This document shows, in pieces, positions 28,609 through 37,879 of a stretch of DNA of 64,000 nt (within the stretch, counting starts at the first letter, position 1; each line of letters opens with the position of its first letter). The notes under the pieces were generated by a model, which saw nothing but the letters and a program-made list of their open reading frames with translations, ran no database searches and was not told the origin of the DNA. The position numbers and the translations under genes are program-made. The DNA comes from Mycobacterium sp. PSTR-4-N. Its GTDB lineage: Bacteria > Actinomycetota > Actinomycetes > Mycobacteriales > Mycobacteriaceae. The DNA lies in the NCBI RefSeq assembly GCF_022348085.1, contig NZ_JAKRFN010000001.1, positions 619,321 to 683,320 on the forward strand. The letters are read 5' to 3'.

Positions 28609-29652
28609 TCAGCGCACGGCGTGGGCGCTGAGTACCGCGCGGGCACACACCGTGGCGAGCGCGTCGGCGTCTCCGGGCGCGCTCTGGCACCCGATCGCGA
28701 TGCGGACCTCGCCGTCGCCGACCACCGCCCACTGTGTCTGGCTGCCGTCGCGCACTTCGCGGTAGGTCACCGCGGCGCGATCGCCGACCGCACCGTCGGC
28801 GCGGAAGTCGACGAACACTTCCGCCGGAGCGGACGTCATTGCCCGGCGCAGAGATTCGGCGATGGCGCCGAGCGAGGGCGGCCCGAGAGACTGCGTGAGG
28901 TGCAGCGCCGGGAGCCCGCCGGGGGCGGAGATCCGCACCCTGGCCGAACCCGGCCCCGATGTGATGCGCTCCGCGGCCCAGTCAGCAGGCACCTCGATCG
29001 CGGCACGGCCCTCGGTGAGGACTCTCCACTGCCCCGGTGCCCGGTCCCGCGGCACCCACGGCAGCAGGCACGCGGTCGCCACGGCAGCAGCCAGGGCGAC
29101 GGTCGCAGGTCGCCGGATTCGCCGCCGCGCCCTCGCCAGCGTCTCGCTCACCGCGGCCTCCACGTCGTCTCGCCGAGTGAACCGGTCGGTGGTGGTGGAG
29201 GACGGGATGACGACCCCGGGCGGTACATCGATCAGGGCCGAATCCGGCAGCGCAACAACGTCGCGGCCGTGCACGCGCACCGGCCGGCCCGGTTCTGCGA
29301 TCGCGACGATGTCGATGCCGATCTCCGCGACTGTCACCTGCAGAGCAGCACTGAGCAGCGGCCCTCGCCGATACAGCCGGACGTCGTCGGCAACCGTGCG
29401 GGCAGCAGCGGCGACGGTGGCCGTCCACCGGGCCGACCACCAGCTGGGCACCACCACGGCCAGCGATCGCGTCCGCCCGCCTGCCGCCGTGACGAGGACG
29501 TCACGCAGCACGTGGGCCACCTCGACCACGCGGTCGTCCACCACGGTGAGCCGGTCACCCAGCCCCGCGACGGCCGCCTCGGCCCACCCCGCCGGCAGAC
29601 TGCCCGGCCCCCGCACCGTCACCGGCCCGACCTCGACGACAACCGGTGTCAC
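28609..29652 (-). CDS. Type VII secretion-associated membrane protein (Rv3446c-like)
   Basis: A protein of 347 residues. The N-terminal ~180 residues contain VVVPSWWSARWTATVAAAARTVADDVRLYRRGPLL, an actin-like fold fragment seen in T7SS-associated proteins. A single membrane segment (ATVALAAAVATACLLPWV, about 205-222) follows, then an extracytoplasmic domain. It is conserved in ESX-4 loci, and its role is unknown. The GTG at 29652 overlaps the eccC4 stop as GTGA. Confidence 0.82.
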   Translation of the reverse strand: MTPVVVEVGPVTVRGPGSLPAGWAEAAVAGLGDRLTVVDDRVVEVAHVLRDVLVTAAGGRTRSLAVVVPSWWSARWTATVAAAARTVADDVRLYRRGPLLSAALQVTVAEIGIDIVAIAEPGRPVRVHGRDVVALPDSALIDVPPGVVIPSSTTTDRFTRRDDVEAAVSETLARARRRIRRPATVALAAAVATACLLPWVPRDRAPGQWRVLTEGRAAIEVPADWAAERITSGPGSARVRISAPGGLPALHLTQSLGPPSLGAIAESLRRAMTSAPAEVFVDFRADGAVGDRAAVTYREVRDGSQTQWAVVGDGEVRIAIGCQSAPGDADALATVCARAVLSAHAVR

Positions 29653-32600
29653 GGCGGGTCGAGCCACCCCACCTGGACCAGCTCGTCGCTGCGGCCGCGC
29701 ACCGACAGCACTCCCCGCCCGGGCGGCAGCGGTGCAGGCCGGGTGCTGCCCAGTAGCGTTCCCTCCTCCGGCGAGGCGCTCATCAGGAAGCCGCTGCAAC
29801 CCATCTCGCGCAGACGCGTCAGCACCGGGTCGAACATCGCACGGGCCGCACCGCCGGATCGACGGGCGACCACGACGTGCAGGCCGAGGTCCTTGGCATG
29901 GGGCAGGAAATCGGCCAGTGCAGTGAGCGGATTGCCGGTGGCTCCGGCCACCAGGTCGTAGTCGTCGACGACGACGTAGATGTCGGGCCCGGACCACCAT
30001 GACCGCGTGCGCAGCTCGCGCTGGGTGACGTGTTCATCGGGCATACGTGCGGTCAGCCGGGAGGTCAGTGCGCCCAGTCGGGCTTCCAGCGCCACCGGAG
30101 ACGCCGAATAGCCGGCGAGATGGCCGCTTTCGACGACGCCGAGCAGTGTCCGGCGATAGTCGACGAGCTCCAGTGACACGTCCGCCGGCGAGTGCGATCG
30201 GACCAGATCGGTGCACAGGGTGCGCAGCAGGGCCGACTTGCCGGATTCGCCGTCGCCGAGGATCAGCAGATGCGGGTGCTCGGCGAGATCGAGGGTCACG
30301 GCGCCGAGCTCACGTTCGCCGAGGCCGACGAGCACGTGGCCACGAGGACGCGGCGGGGCGGTGATCGTGTCGTGATGCACTGTGGTGGGCAGCAATTCGA
30401 CGCGCGGGGCACGCTGCCCATCGGCGTGGGTGCGGACGTGGGCGGCGCCCGGCACCGCGATCGCCATCTGGTGACCGCTGCGGGTCAGGCCGCGCCCGGC
30501 TGGGGCGGTGCTCAACTCGCGAGCTCGGCGGCGATCCATCTCCGACTCGGCGGGTTCCCCGAGGCGCAGCTCTATCCGCGTGCCGATCTGGTCTTTGAGC
30601 GCGGGGCGGAGATCCGCCCACCGAGAGGCAGCCAGCACGACGTGCACACCGTAGGACAGCCCGCGTGTCGCGAGTCCGGTGATCGCGGCGTCGAGCGCCT
30701 CGAATTCACTGCGTACCGTGGACCATCCGTCGACGACGAGGAACACGTCCGGATCGTTGCCGGCCGGGGAGCGACCCTCTCGGGCGCGCAGGACGGCTTC
30801 GAGGTGGGCGACGGTGCGACGGCACAGATCAGCCTCGTGCCGGCCGGCCACGCACCCGACATGTGGGAGGTCCCGCAGCGTGGTCAGCGCTCCGCCGCCG
30901 AAGTCCAGGCAGTAGAACTGCACGGCCGCAGCATCGTGATGGGTGGCGAGTGCGGTCACCAGCGTCCGCAGCGCGGTCGATTTGCCGGACTGGGGCGCAC
31001 CGACGATCGCGGCGTTGCCCGCGGCTGCCGACAGGTCGACGACGAGCGGCTCGTATCGCTGCTCGAACGGGCGGTCGATGAGACCGATGGGCACCCGCAG
31101 TGCACTCGGCTCGAATCCGTCGAGCAGGTCGTCGAGGAGCGGGGAGCGGCGCAGCGGCGGCAACCACACGCGGTGCGCCGCGGGGCCGCATCCCCGCAGC
31201 GCAGCCAGCATGGTCGTCAGCAATGGCCGCGACTGCTCCGTCTGCTCCGCGGGATTCGCCCACCCCGATGTCAGAGGGCGGACCACGATGCGCCTGCTCT
31301 CCGACATCGGCGCGGCGACGGGCACCTGTCCGGAGACGAAGGCCGCCTGGAAGCGGGTCAGCTGCCCGGCGGCGGTCTTGAGGAACGCGGCGCCGGGTCG
31401 GGCGGGAAGCTGGTGAGCGTCGGGCACGCCGAGGACGGCGCGAGAGTCGGCCGCCGAGAACGTCTTCAGGCAGACCCGGTAGGACAGGTGCGCCTCGAGT
31501 CCCCGCAGCCGGCCCTCGTCGAGGCGTTGACTGGCCAGCAGCAGATGCACACCGAGGGAGCGACCGAGCCGGCCCACTGCGACGAACAGATCGGCGAAAT
31601 CGGGATGCTGGCTGAGCAGTTCGGAGAACTCGTCGATGACGACGAACAGCGACGGCAGCGGCGCCAGCAGGGGGTCGCGGGTGCGGGCATCGCGGTAGGC
31701 GGTGAGGTCGGCGAGGTTGCCCGCCGCGCGCAGCAGCTCCTGTCTGCGGGTGATCTCCCCGGACAACGCGTCGCGCATCCTCGCCACCAGCGGTGCCTCG
31801 TCCGCCAGGTTGGTGATGACCGCCGAGACGTGGTTGACGGTCTCAAGGCCGAGAAACGTTGCGCCGCCTTTGAAGTCGACCAGGACGAGGTTCAGCTCGT
31901 CCGGCGGGTGCGCGGTGATCATGCCGAGCACCAGGGTGCGCAGGAACTCCGACTTGCCCGAGCCCGTCGCCCCGACGCACAATCCGTGCGGCCCCATGCC
32001 GCCGGCGGCGGCCTCCTTGATGTCGAGTTCGACCACCGATCCGTCCTCCCCCACCCCGATCGGCACACGCAGCGACGCACCGGTGGGCTGCGACCACCGG
32101 GCGATCGGGTCGAAGGTGCCCGGATCACCGATGCCCATCAGCGCTGGCCAACCGTCCCGGCGCGACGATGCGCGCTGCGGCGACCAGCGGGCCACGCGGC
32201 GGGCGCAGGCGAGTGCCTCCGGTCGCGAGAGCAGGTCGTGACGGGCGGGTATCACGACGCCGTCGGCGTCCACGACGACCGGTGAGCGTGCGGCACGGAC
32301 GCGGACGATGGTCACCCCGTCCGCGACCGGTGGCGCACCGCCGTCGGCGACGACCAGCCGGTGCCGCACCGCGTCGGTCGAGCGAGTGTGCGGAAGCCAT
32401 GTCAGCCAGTCCCAGTCGGCGCTGTCCCCCGAAGCGATCGCGATGCTGAGGACCGTGGGCGAATGGGCGATGGCAGCCTGGCAGACGAGCGCCCGGACCA
32501 CCGCACGACATGCGCTGGGCTCACCGGTGATGGTCACCGCTCTGGCCTGCAACAACGACACCAGCACCGGCACGTCGTGCACTGACAACCGTCGGGTGGC

Positions 32601-33152
32601 GAGTTCACGCACCGCCGTGGCTGTCACCGGGTCGGCGCCGTCGTCGGGCCCGAGATCGGGGAGGACCACCGACGTCGTCGCAGCGGCGTCACCGATTCCC
32701 AGCCGCACTTGGAGGAATTCGGGGTGGGTGTCGTCGCGCTGCCACATCTGCTGCGTGCCGGCGAGCGGCCAGAGCGCCGCGGGGTCAGGGTGGTGGCGGT
32801 GCGACCACGAGTGCTGGTCAGCGGCGCCGGCCTGCAGGGCGGCATCGATGGTGTCGAGGTAACGCAGATACTCGGCCCGCTGGGAGTTGATCTCGGCGGT
32901 GCGGGCACCGCCACGACCGCCGTGGGTCAGCATCCCGATCACCGAGACCAGCATCATCGCGGGAAGCACGAGGAACATCGGACTGCGTGACGACGATGCG
33001 CCCGACCGCAGGTACAACGCGCTCATGCCGACCACGGCGACGACCATCGCGATCGGCATCAACCGGGCCAGCGGGCTGACCGGTGTCGCCTCGGGCAGCG
33101 GCGGAGGCGCGTCGAGGGCGATCCGAACGCCCGGCCGGCGCAGAGCTTCCAT
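29649..33152 (-). CDS. eccC4: ESX-4 secretion ATPase EccC4
   Basis: A protein of 1167 residues, a single-chain EccC. Two membrane segments lie near residues 25-75. Three FtsK/SpoIIIE ATPase domains follow, with Walker A motifs GATGSGKS (about 394), GAPQSGKS (about 720) and GDGESGKS (about 965). The first Walker B is LFVVIDEFSELL (about 505). The second and third read VFLVVDGW and IYVVVDDY, so only the first has the DE pair expected for strong hydrolysis, as known for EccC. It powers substrate translocation. The ATG at 33152 opens a 95-base gap divergent from eccD4. Confidence 0.96.
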   Translation of the reverse strand: MEALRRPGVRIALDAPPPLPEATPVSPLARLMPIAMVVAVVGMSALYLRSGASSSRSPMFLVLPAMMLVSVIGMLTHGGRGGARTAEINSQRAEYLRYLDTIDAALQAGAADQHSWSHRHHPDPAALWPLAGTQQMWQRDDTHPEFLQVRLGIGDAAATTSVVLPDLGPDDGADPVTATAVRELATRRLSVHDVPVLVSLLQARAVTITGEPSACRAVVRALVCQAAIAHSPTVLSIAIASGDSADWDWLTWLPHTRSTDAVRHRLVVADGGAPPVADGVTIVRVRAARSPVVVDADGVVIPARHDLLSRPEALACARRVARWSPQRASSRRDGWPALMGIGDPGTFDPIARWSQPTGASLRVPIGVGEDGSVVELDIKEAAAGGMGPHGLCVGATGSGKSEFLRTLVLGMITAHPPDELNLVLVDFKGGATFLGLETVNHVSAVITNLADEAPLVARMRDALSGEITRRQELLRAAGNLADLTAYRDARTRDPLLAPLPSLFVVIDEFSELLSQHPDFADLFVAVGRLGRSLGVHLLLASQRLDEGRLRGLEAHLSYRVCLKTFSAADSRAVLGVPDAHQLPARPGAAFLKTAAGQLTRFQAAFVSGQVPVAAPMSESRRIVVRPLTSGWANPAEQTEQSRPLLTTMLAALRGCGPAAHRVWLPPLRRSPLLDDLLDGFEPSALRVPIGLIDRPFEQRYEPLVVDLSAAAGNAAIVGAPQSGKSTALRTLVTALATHHDAAAVQFYCLDFGGGALTTLRDLPHVGCVAGRHEADLCRRTVAHLEAVLRAREGRSPAGNDPDVFLVVDGWSTVRSEFEALDAAITGLATRGLSYGVHVVLAASRWADLRPALKDQIGTRIELRLGEPAESEMDRRRARELSTAPAGRGLTRSGHQMAIAVPGAAHVRTHADGQRAPRVELLPTTVHHDTITAPPRPRGHVLVGLGERELGAVTLDLAEHPHLLILGDGESGKSALLRTLCTDLVRSHSPADVSLELVDYRRTLLGVVESGHLAGYSASPVALEARLGALTSRLTARMPDEHVTQRELRTRSWWSGPDIYVVVDDYDLVAGATGNPLTALADFLPHAKDLGLHVVVARRSGGAARAMFDPVLTRLREMGCSGFLMSASPEEGTLLGSTRPAPLPPGRGVLSVRGRSDELVQVGWLDPP

Positions 33153-33247
33153 GTAGGAACAGACGCATCACCACGCTGCGCGGTTCCCTCCGGTGACCAG
33201 AATTATCGGTGCGTCACCACCCCGCGCATGCCAGTTACGTTGCTGTG

Positions 33248-34558
33248 GTGACCGATACGGTGCGCCGGGTGGCCGTCCACCTGCCCCGGCAACAGCTCAG
33301 CGCAGATCTCGTACTGCCGGCCGCGTGCCCGGTCGCGCTGCTCCTGCCCGCCCTGGTGGACAGCGTCGTGGGCGAAGCCGCGCACGAGACGGACGCGGCG
33401 CGGTGGTACCTGGCTCCCGCCGCAGGGCCGCCGCTCGATCCGGCAAAGAGTCTGAACGACAACGGTATTCGCGACGGTGACCTGATGCTCCTGACCGACC
33501 ATCCGATGCCGTCGCCGCGGGTACGCGCCGGCGGCACCACCGCTGCGATCATCACCGCCTGCCGCGAGCCCGTCCCGGGCGACGGTGGATGGGAGGCGGC
33601 GGTCGCGGCCATCGCACTCCTCGTGCTCGCAGCGCTTCTCGGGTGGACGGGATGCGCCGGGGGTCAGGAATCGGCCCTGTGGGTGGGTGCGGCGATCGCG
33701 GTGGCCGCGGCGGTGGCGGCCGTCGGGGGCCGGGTCGCAGTTCCGCTCTCGAGTGCCCTCGGAGTCGGAGCGGTGAGCCACTCGGCCGTCGCGGGAGCTC
33801 TCGCCGCAGCAGGTTCCGCCGGGGCGGTCGTGGTCACCTTCGCTGCCGCTGCTGCCACGGCCATGGCGGTGTGCCTGTACATATTGCAGGGGCACAACGG
33901 TTCCCGGCTGGATTCCGTGCTCGCCGGATGCGCGGCGGCAGGTGGCGCGACTGTGCTCGCCGGCGCCGTCGGGGTGTGGGCCGCCGACGACGCCGGGGTG
34001 ATCGGCGCCCTGCTGACCGGTTTCTCGGTGGCCGCCCTCGGGGCTGCCGCTCCGATGGCGATGACGGTGACCGGGATCGGGCCGACGCGACGAGCCGTCG
34101 GCCCGCGCCGCGCCCGGGCGGCGCACCGAGCGCTCACGGGCCTGACGGCGGGCTGGTCCGGGACCGCGGTCGCCGGCTGCGCGCTCGTCGCCGCCACCGC
34201 GGACGAAACCCGTGCAGCGGCAGGCATCTTCGCGGTGGTGCTGGGAGTCCTGCTGATCCTGCGGCAGAGGGTGCACACCGATCCCGTCCGTCGAAGGACG
34301 CTGAGCGGGGCGGGTGCCGCGACCCTGGTGATCGCGTTGGTCGTCGCGGTGACCACTGACCCGCCCACGGCGCCGTGGTGGTGCTGCGGTGTGGCGATGA
34401 CCGGTGCCGCCCTGCTGTCGCTGTCCCGGCGAGAATGGAATCCACTTGTACACAGTGTGCTTCGCGGGCTCGAGTACGTCGCCACGGTCGCCCTCGTCCC
34501 GCTGTGCGCCTGGCTCATCGGTGCGTACGACGCGATTTCTACGGTGGATCTGCCGTGA
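33248..34558 (+). CDS. eccD4: ESX-4 membrane channel component EccD4
   Basis: A protein of 436 residues. A cytosolic ubiquitin-like domain (about 1-90, starting VRRVAVHLPRQQLSADLVLPAACPVA) is followed by about 11 hydrophobic segments. This matches EccD, which forms the inner-membrane core of the T7SS. The GTG at 33248 begins right before the conserved ubiquitin-like strand; the frame extends to 33209. Its TGA overlaps the mycP4 ATG by one base (TGATG). Confidence 0.93.
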   Translation: MTDTVRRVAVHLPRQQLSADLVLPAACPVALLLPALVDSVVGEAAHETDAARWYLAPAAGPPLDPAKSLNDNGIRDGDLMLLTDHPMPSPRVRAGGTTAAIITACREPVPGDGGWEAAVAAIALLVLAALLGWTGCAGGQESALWVGAAIAVAAAVAAVGGRVAVPLSSALGVGAVSHSAVAGALAAAGSAGAVVVTFAAAAATAMAVCLYILQGHNGSRLDSVLAGCAAAGGATVLAGAVGVWAADDAGVIGALLTGFSVAALGAAAPMAMTVTGIGPTRRAVGPRRARAAHRALTGLTAGWSGTAVAGCALVAATADETRAAAGIFAVVLGVLLILRQRVHTDPVRRRTLSGAGAATLVIALVVAVTTDPPTAPWWCCGVAMTGAALLSLSRREWNPLVHSVLRGLEYVATVALVPLCAWLIGAYDAISTVDLP

Positions 34559-35862
34559 TGCGTGTCGGTCGACTGCTGGCAGTGACCGCGCTTGCCGTCG
34601 GGATGACCCCGATCGCGCCCGCCGGCGCATCGGTCTCCCCTCCTCCGATCGATGACCACCGGCTCCCGCCTGCGGGGTCCGCACGTCCGCGGCAACCGAC
34701 CGAGCAGCGGGTCGACTGCGTGGCCGTGCGAGCGGCGACGACGAAAGGCCGCGTCCTGGAGGACATCTCGTTGGTGTGGCCGCTCACGCGTGGTGCCGGT
34801 CAGACGGTGGCGGTCATCGACACCGGGGTGGCCCGCCATCGCCGCCTGCCCCACCTCGTTCCCGGCGGTGACTTCGTCAGCACCGGCGACGGGACCGCGG
34901 ACTGTGACGGCCACGGCACGATCGTCGCCGGCATCATCGGCGCGAGCCGAGATCCGTCGGACGGCTTCGCCGGCGTGGCACCCGATGCGTCCCTGCTGTC
35001 GATTCGCCAGTCCAGCAACAAGTTCGACGTCTCCGGCACCCGAGACGGCGGTTCTGCGGGATCGGGTGTAGGCGATGTCGAGACCCTGGCCGCGGCGGTC
35101 CGGCTCGCAGCGGACCAGGGCGCCACGGTCATCAACATCTCGTCGGTGGCCTGCTTGCCCGCCACCGCAGACCTCGACGATCGCGCCCTCGGCGCGGCCT
35201 TGGCCTATGCCGTCGATGTCGCCAACGCCGTCGTCGTCAGTGCGGCGGGCAACGTAGGTGGCACCGGGCAGTGCCCTCACCAGAACAGCGGCGACGTGAC
35301 GGTGGTGGCCAGCCCCGCCTGGTACGACGATTACGTGCTCACGGTCGGCTCGTCGCGCGCCGACGGGTCCGCCTCCGAGTTCAGCCTCGCCGGGCCGTGG
35401 GTCGACGTCGCCGCACCCGGCGAGAACGTGGCGTCCCTGGCGTCTGCGGCCGACGGCCTGGTGGACTCCTCGGTCAGCGGCGCTCCGCTGTCCGGCACCA
35501 GTTACGCGGCGCCGTTGGTCTCGGGCATCGCCGCGCTGGTGCGGTCCTGGCATCCCGAGCTGACGGCCCGGCAGGTGATGGCCCGCATCGAGGACACCGC
35601 GCGCCCGACGGCGGGCGGCTGGTCCCCCGCTGTCGGTCGTGGGGTCGTCGATGTCCTGGCCGCGGTGGGCGACGGTGTGGCGTCTCCAGCACCTCTGGCG
35701 ACCACGGCGATCTCGGACATGCCTACCGAGCCGCGTCGGCACGAGTCTGCTTCGCCGGTGCGTGCCGTGCTGCTGTGCGCGGGTCTCATCGGCGCGGTGG
35801 CTGTCATCGGTTCGGCGCTGCGCCGGTCACGACCCCGCGGCCAGGACGTCGCGAGCGACTGA
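34558..35862 (+). CDS. mycP4: ESX-4 mycosin subtilisin-like protease
   Basis: A protein of 434 residues. A signal peptide (LLAVTALAVGMTPIAPAGA) precedes a subtilisin domain with the triad aspartate in AVIDTGVARH, histidine in DCDGHGTIVAG and serine in LSGTSYAAPLVSG, plus the oxyanion asparagine in VSAAGNVGGTG. A C-terminal membrane anchor (VLLCAGLIGAVAVIGSALRRSR) matches mycosins. It supports the stability and processing of the ESX-4 complex. It overlaps eccB4 convergently by 36 bases. Confidence 0.95.
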   Translation: MRVGRLLAVTALAVGMTPIAPAGASVSPPPIDDHRLPPAGSARPRQPTEQRVDCVAVRAATTKGRVLEDISLVWPLTRGAGQTVAVIDTGVARHRRLPHLVPGGDFVSTGDGTADCDGHGTIVAGIIGASRDPSDGFAGVAPDASLLSIRQSSNKFDVSGTRDGGSAGSGVGDVETLAAAVRLAADQGATVINISSVACLPATADLDDRALGAALAYAVDVANAVVVSAAGNVGGTGQCPHQNSGDVTVVASPAWYDDYVLTVGSSRADGSASEFSLAGPWVDVAAPGENVASLASAADGLVDSSVSGAPLSGTSYAAPLVSGIAALVRSWHPELTARQVMARIEDTARPTAGGWSPAVGRGVVDVLAAVGDGVASPAPLATTAISDMPTEPRRHESASPVRAVLLCAGLIGAVAVIGSALRRSRPRGQDVASD

Positions 35863-37194
35863 CGCGGCCCGCACGCTCAGCTCTGGCCCCCGCGGCAGGC
35901 CCGCCAGGAAGACCCATGGAATCGGCGAACCCGGCGGGGTCAGACCCAATCGCGTTGCCGCGTCTACGGTCTCGATGCCGAACAACACCCCCGAGTCGGC
36001 CAGGAGGAACAGCGGTCCGGCGTCCCCGGTGCCGCCACCCAGCGGCACCGATCGCACCAGCAGCGCGCCACCGCCGGACAGGGCGACCGCGTCGACGGCG
36101 GGTCCGGCGGCGTCGGCCTGGGCCAGGTCGGCACCGGATGCGGGTGCGGCGTCGGCGATCACGACGGCGCTGTGATCACCGGATTCGTCGGCACGGAACC
36201 GCCACTGCGCGCACACCACTCGAGCGGACCGCACCCCGGCACGATCGGGATATGTCGTGACCGGTAGCGAGTCCACGACGGCGAGCGTGCCGAGGACATC
36301 AGGAGTCACCACCGATGCCGCGGAGCCCACCCGACCGTCGGTGTAGCGGATCAGATCGGCGGTGACCGCGCCGATGCGCTGCAGCCCGTCGCGCAGCACC
36401 ACGTACTGCGCGTCGGTGCCGGACACGGTGACGACCGTTCCGACCGGGCGGTCGCTCAACGGGCGCGGCCCCGGCGCGCCGCGATCCGGAATGTGCGGGG
36501 CGACGACAGCGGGCGCCTCGGGCAGCGCGGCGAGCACGGCCTCGGAAATGGGCAGCGGCGCAACACCGTCGAGGTGGAGTGCGCGCACGACGGCGGGGTG
36601 GCGCAGGTCCACCCGCGCCTTGTGACCGCCGTAGAGCAAATAGGTCAGCGCGGGGCTCGCGCCGCGGGGCGTGACGAGCAGAGCCCGCTCCGGCACCGCG
36701 ACGGCAGGGGTCGGCGCCCCGACGATCACCGTGGTTCTTCCGCCGTCGTCGCACAGCAGCGCCGAGTCCGCGGGCGGTGCCGGCGACATGTCCTGCGGCG
36801 CTCCGGGGATGCCCACGACAGCACCTCGGGCCTGGGCATCGACCGCGGACTGCGACACCACCCGCGGCGGTTCCGACCGGCCCGTGATCAGCCGCGCCGA
36901 CGCCAGATTGAACACCGGGTGCAGAGCGTCGTCGATGCGCACGTAGAGCGCCCCGGTGTCGCGGACCATCACGACGGGCGCGTCCCCGATGTCCGCGGCC
37001 GGTTGGATCAGCCCGATGACGGCGGATACCGCCACTCCGGCGACCGCCAGCACCGCTCCGGCGGTGAGGGAAAGCGATTGTGCGCGAAGCGGATCGTCGA
37101 GCATTCTGGCATCGCCCCGAACCAGCGCGTGGGACATGCGGCGCATCGTGAAGCGGTGGCCGCTGACCTGCAGCCGTGTCGTCGGTTGACGCAT
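35827..37194 (-). CDS. eccB4: ESX-4 core component EccB4
   Basis: A protein of 455 residues. The conserved N-terminus (TTRLQVSGHRFTMRRMSHALVRGDARMLDDPLRAQ) is followed by one membrane segment (about 43-65) and a large periplasmic domain with repeat-like strands and cysteines (SALLCDDGG, ARVVCAQWRF), as in EccB. The ATG is at 37194. It faces mycP4, with a 36-base convergent overlap, and is separate from the eccC4 transcript. Confidence 0.94.
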   Translation of the reverse strand: MRQPTTRLQVSGHRFTMRRMSHALVRGDARMLDDPLRAQSLSLTAGAVLAVAGVAVSAVIGLIQPAADIGDAPVVMVRDTGALYVRIDDALHPVFNLASARLITGRSEPPRVVSQSAVDAQARGAVVGIPGAPQDMSPAPPADSALLCDDGGRTTVIVGAPTPAVAVPERALLVTPRGASPALTYLLYGGHKARVDLRHPAVVRALHLDGVAPLPISEAVLAALPEAPAVVAPHIPDRGAPGPRPLSDRPVGTVVTVSGTDAQYVVLRDGLQRIGAVTADLIRYTDGRVGSAASVVTPDVLGTLAVVDSLPVTTYPDRAGVRSARVVCAQWRFRADESGDHSAVVIADAAPASGADLAQADAAGPAVDAVALSGGGALLVRSVPLGGGTGDAGPLFLLADSGVLFGIETVDAATRLGLTPPGSPIPWVFLAGLPRGPELSVRAASVARDVLAAGS

Positions 37195-37198
37195 GACA

Positions 37199-37234
37199 CC
37201 CCCGTCGGCCAGCCTAGCGAGCCGCCGACGGGGG
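37199..37234 (-). terminator. Terminator of the CGNR gene
   Basis: CCCCCGTCGG (37199-37208) and CCGACGGGGG (37225-37234) form a perfect 10-bp stem with a 16-base loop five bases beyond the CGNR gene stop. It lies directly upstream of the eccB4 start, so it may separate the two genes. There is no T-run. Confidence 0.65.
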
Positions 37235-37239
37235 TCAGA

Positions 37240-37791
37240 TCACTTGTTGGAGCGCCGTTCCCGGTAGGCCGCGACGTGCTGGCGGTTGCCACAGTTACCG
37301 GTGTCGCAGAACTTTCCCGACCGGTTGCGCGAGAGGTCGATGAGCACCGCCTCACAATCCGGTGCGGCGCAGATCTTGAGCCGCCGCAGATCGCCGGCGC
37401 GGATCAGATCCGCCAGCGCCATGGCCATCTCCGCGCCCATGCGCTGCCACAGCGGATCGTGCACCGAGGCCAGGTGCAGGTGCCACTCGGGCATCTCGGG
37501 GTGGCGGGTCAGCCACGGCGCCGCCCGCGTATCGGCGAGCAGCGCGTTGACCTGGCCCACGGCCCGGGCCTCGTCGTCGGCGGTCTCCCAGATCAGGCCC
37601 AGCCGCGCGCGCAGGCGGTGTACCGACTCCAGCTCGGCCACATCCCGGTCCCGCCGTCCGGTCCAGCCGAAACTGTCCAGGTACTCGTCGAGCGCGTGCA
37701 GGTCGGCGAGCTGCTCGCCGTCGACCCTGTCGGAGTTGATCAGCACGGCCGCCGCCCGCAGCGTCAGCTCGGTGTCATGACTGAAAAGCAT
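37240..37791 (-). CDS. CGNR zinc-finger (ABATE-domain) transcriptional regulator
   Basis: A protein of 183 residues. The C-terminus holds the CGNR zinc finger: LKICAAPDCEAVLIDLSRNRSGKFCDTGNCGNRQHVAAYRERR, with CX4C and CX4C-like cysteines. The upstream ABATE region is a putative ligand domain. The family is thought to regulate stress genes. The ATG at 37791 has AAGGAG upstream, and the frame to 37824 is not needed. It is divergent from the EamA transporter, its likely target. Confidence 0.88.
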   Translation of the reverse strand: MLFSHDTELTLRAAAVLINSDRVDGEQLADLHALDEYLDSFGWTGRRDRDVAELESVHRLRARLGLIWETADDEARAVGQVNALLADTRAAPWLTRHPEMPEWHLHLASVHDPLWQRMGAEMAMALADLIRAGDLRRLKICAAPDCEAVLIDLSRNRSGKFCDTGNCGNRQHVAAYRERRSNK

Positions 37792-37821
37792 TTGACTCGT
37801 GACTCCTTCCGGCGGTAGCGT
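37792..37821 (+). promoter_or_regulatory. Possible promoter for the EamA gene
   Basis: TTGACT (37792-37797) is followed after 18 bases by TAGCGT (37816-37821), 59 bases upstream of the EamA start. The -10 match is partial. GACTCGTGACTC is a small direct repeat within it and could bind the divergent CGNR protein. This is a weak inference. Confidence 0.35.
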
Positions 37822-37879
37822 CACGACCGAAGTTCAGTTTACTCATGTCATCGCAGATCAGAATTGCGGAGGTGCACTC

